Shown here in pieces: positions 52,873 to 52,907 of a stretch of DNA of 52,907 nt. The notes below the pieces were generated by a model that worked only from the letters and a program-made list of their open reading frames with translations, did not search any database and had not been told where the DNA came from. The stretch is taken from the NCBI GenBank assembly GCA_030765405.1, contig JAVCCP010000081.1:1-52907 (forward strand), written 5' to 3'. Positions within the stretch are counted from its first letter, which is position 1, and every line of letters starts with the position of its first letter. The DNA comes from Candidatus Ancaeobacter aquaticus. GTDB taxonomy: Bacteria > Auribacterota > Ancaeobacteria > Ancaeobacterales > Ancaeobacteraceae. The position numbers and the translations under genes were made by a program.

Positions 52873-52907
52873 TTAAAAAATTGGATTACAAAAGACGATT
52901 ATATCTA

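Noticed and set aside
1-52907. CRISPR array, toxin-antitoxin pairs or restriction systems
   Set aside because: No regularly spaced repeats and no recognisable defence proteins were seen.

Overview
AT-rich window from a Gram-negative-type bacterium. Diderm architecture is indicated by a secretin-type outer-membrane pore, a Wzz/Wzc-like export apparatus and a PEP-CTERM protein. A pseudopilin with the H-X9-DG signature and two very large signal-peptide proteins (a dikinase-like protein and a HEAT-repeat/HExxH protein) suggest an uncultured PVC-type lineage, most plausibly Candidatus Omnitrophota. That placement is inference; no rRNA gene is present.

Layout. 1-240: a perfect 20-bp inverted repeat and a consensus sigma70 promoter. 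241-4707 (+): large dikinase-like protein. 4801-4884 (-): tRNA-Leu(CAA). 4971-8301 (-): NfeD / NfeD / FloA membrane-microdomain operon with a small membrane protein. 8483-10318 (+): cupin and nucleoside transporter. 10383-10667: tRNA-Ala(GGC) with a second copy of its 3' end. 10898-13713 (+): trxA-trxB-gpmI. 13822-16364 (+): NtrB/NtrC-like two-component pair. 16609-19203 (+): clpB. 19488-20225 (-): PEP-CTERM protein. 20446-20775: decayed transposase. 20993-24286 (+): secreted HEAT/HExxH protein. 24287-25150: 860-bp gene-free AT-rich stretch with DnaA-box-like repeats. 25151-25684 (+): pseudopilin.

52688 down to 25693 (-) is one co-directional exopolysaccharide (EPS) locus of about 27 kb. Its promoter-proximal part encodes a GAF sensor kinase, a stand-alone receiver, a membrane-anchored receiver, an ATPase-like/TM/TPR fusion, a polysaccharide-export/secretin fusion, a Wzz-like chain-length protein and a BY-kinase. 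A hairpin terminator then separates this machinery from the polymer genes: O-antigen ligase-like protein, six glycosyltransferases, asparagine synthase, polysaccharide deacetylase, formyltransferase, NAD-dependent epimerase, PIG-L deacetylase, WbqC-like protein and DegT aminotransferase. The last three genes are a WecA/MraY-type initiating transferase fused to a receiver domain, signal peptidase I and a methyltransferase. A 54-codon exosortase remnant lies between asparagine synthase and a GT2 gene, with the expected catalytic Cys changed to Tyr.

Most distinctive: the EPS locus appears wired to phosphorelay signalling at protein level. None of its three receiver proteins has a DNA-binding output; one is free, one is tethered to the membrane, and one is fused to the enzyme that should start polymer synthesis. 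A post-translational on/off control of EPS initiation and export is a testable inference. The outer-membrane step also looks unusual, with a Wza-type N-terminal domain grafted on a secretin pore.
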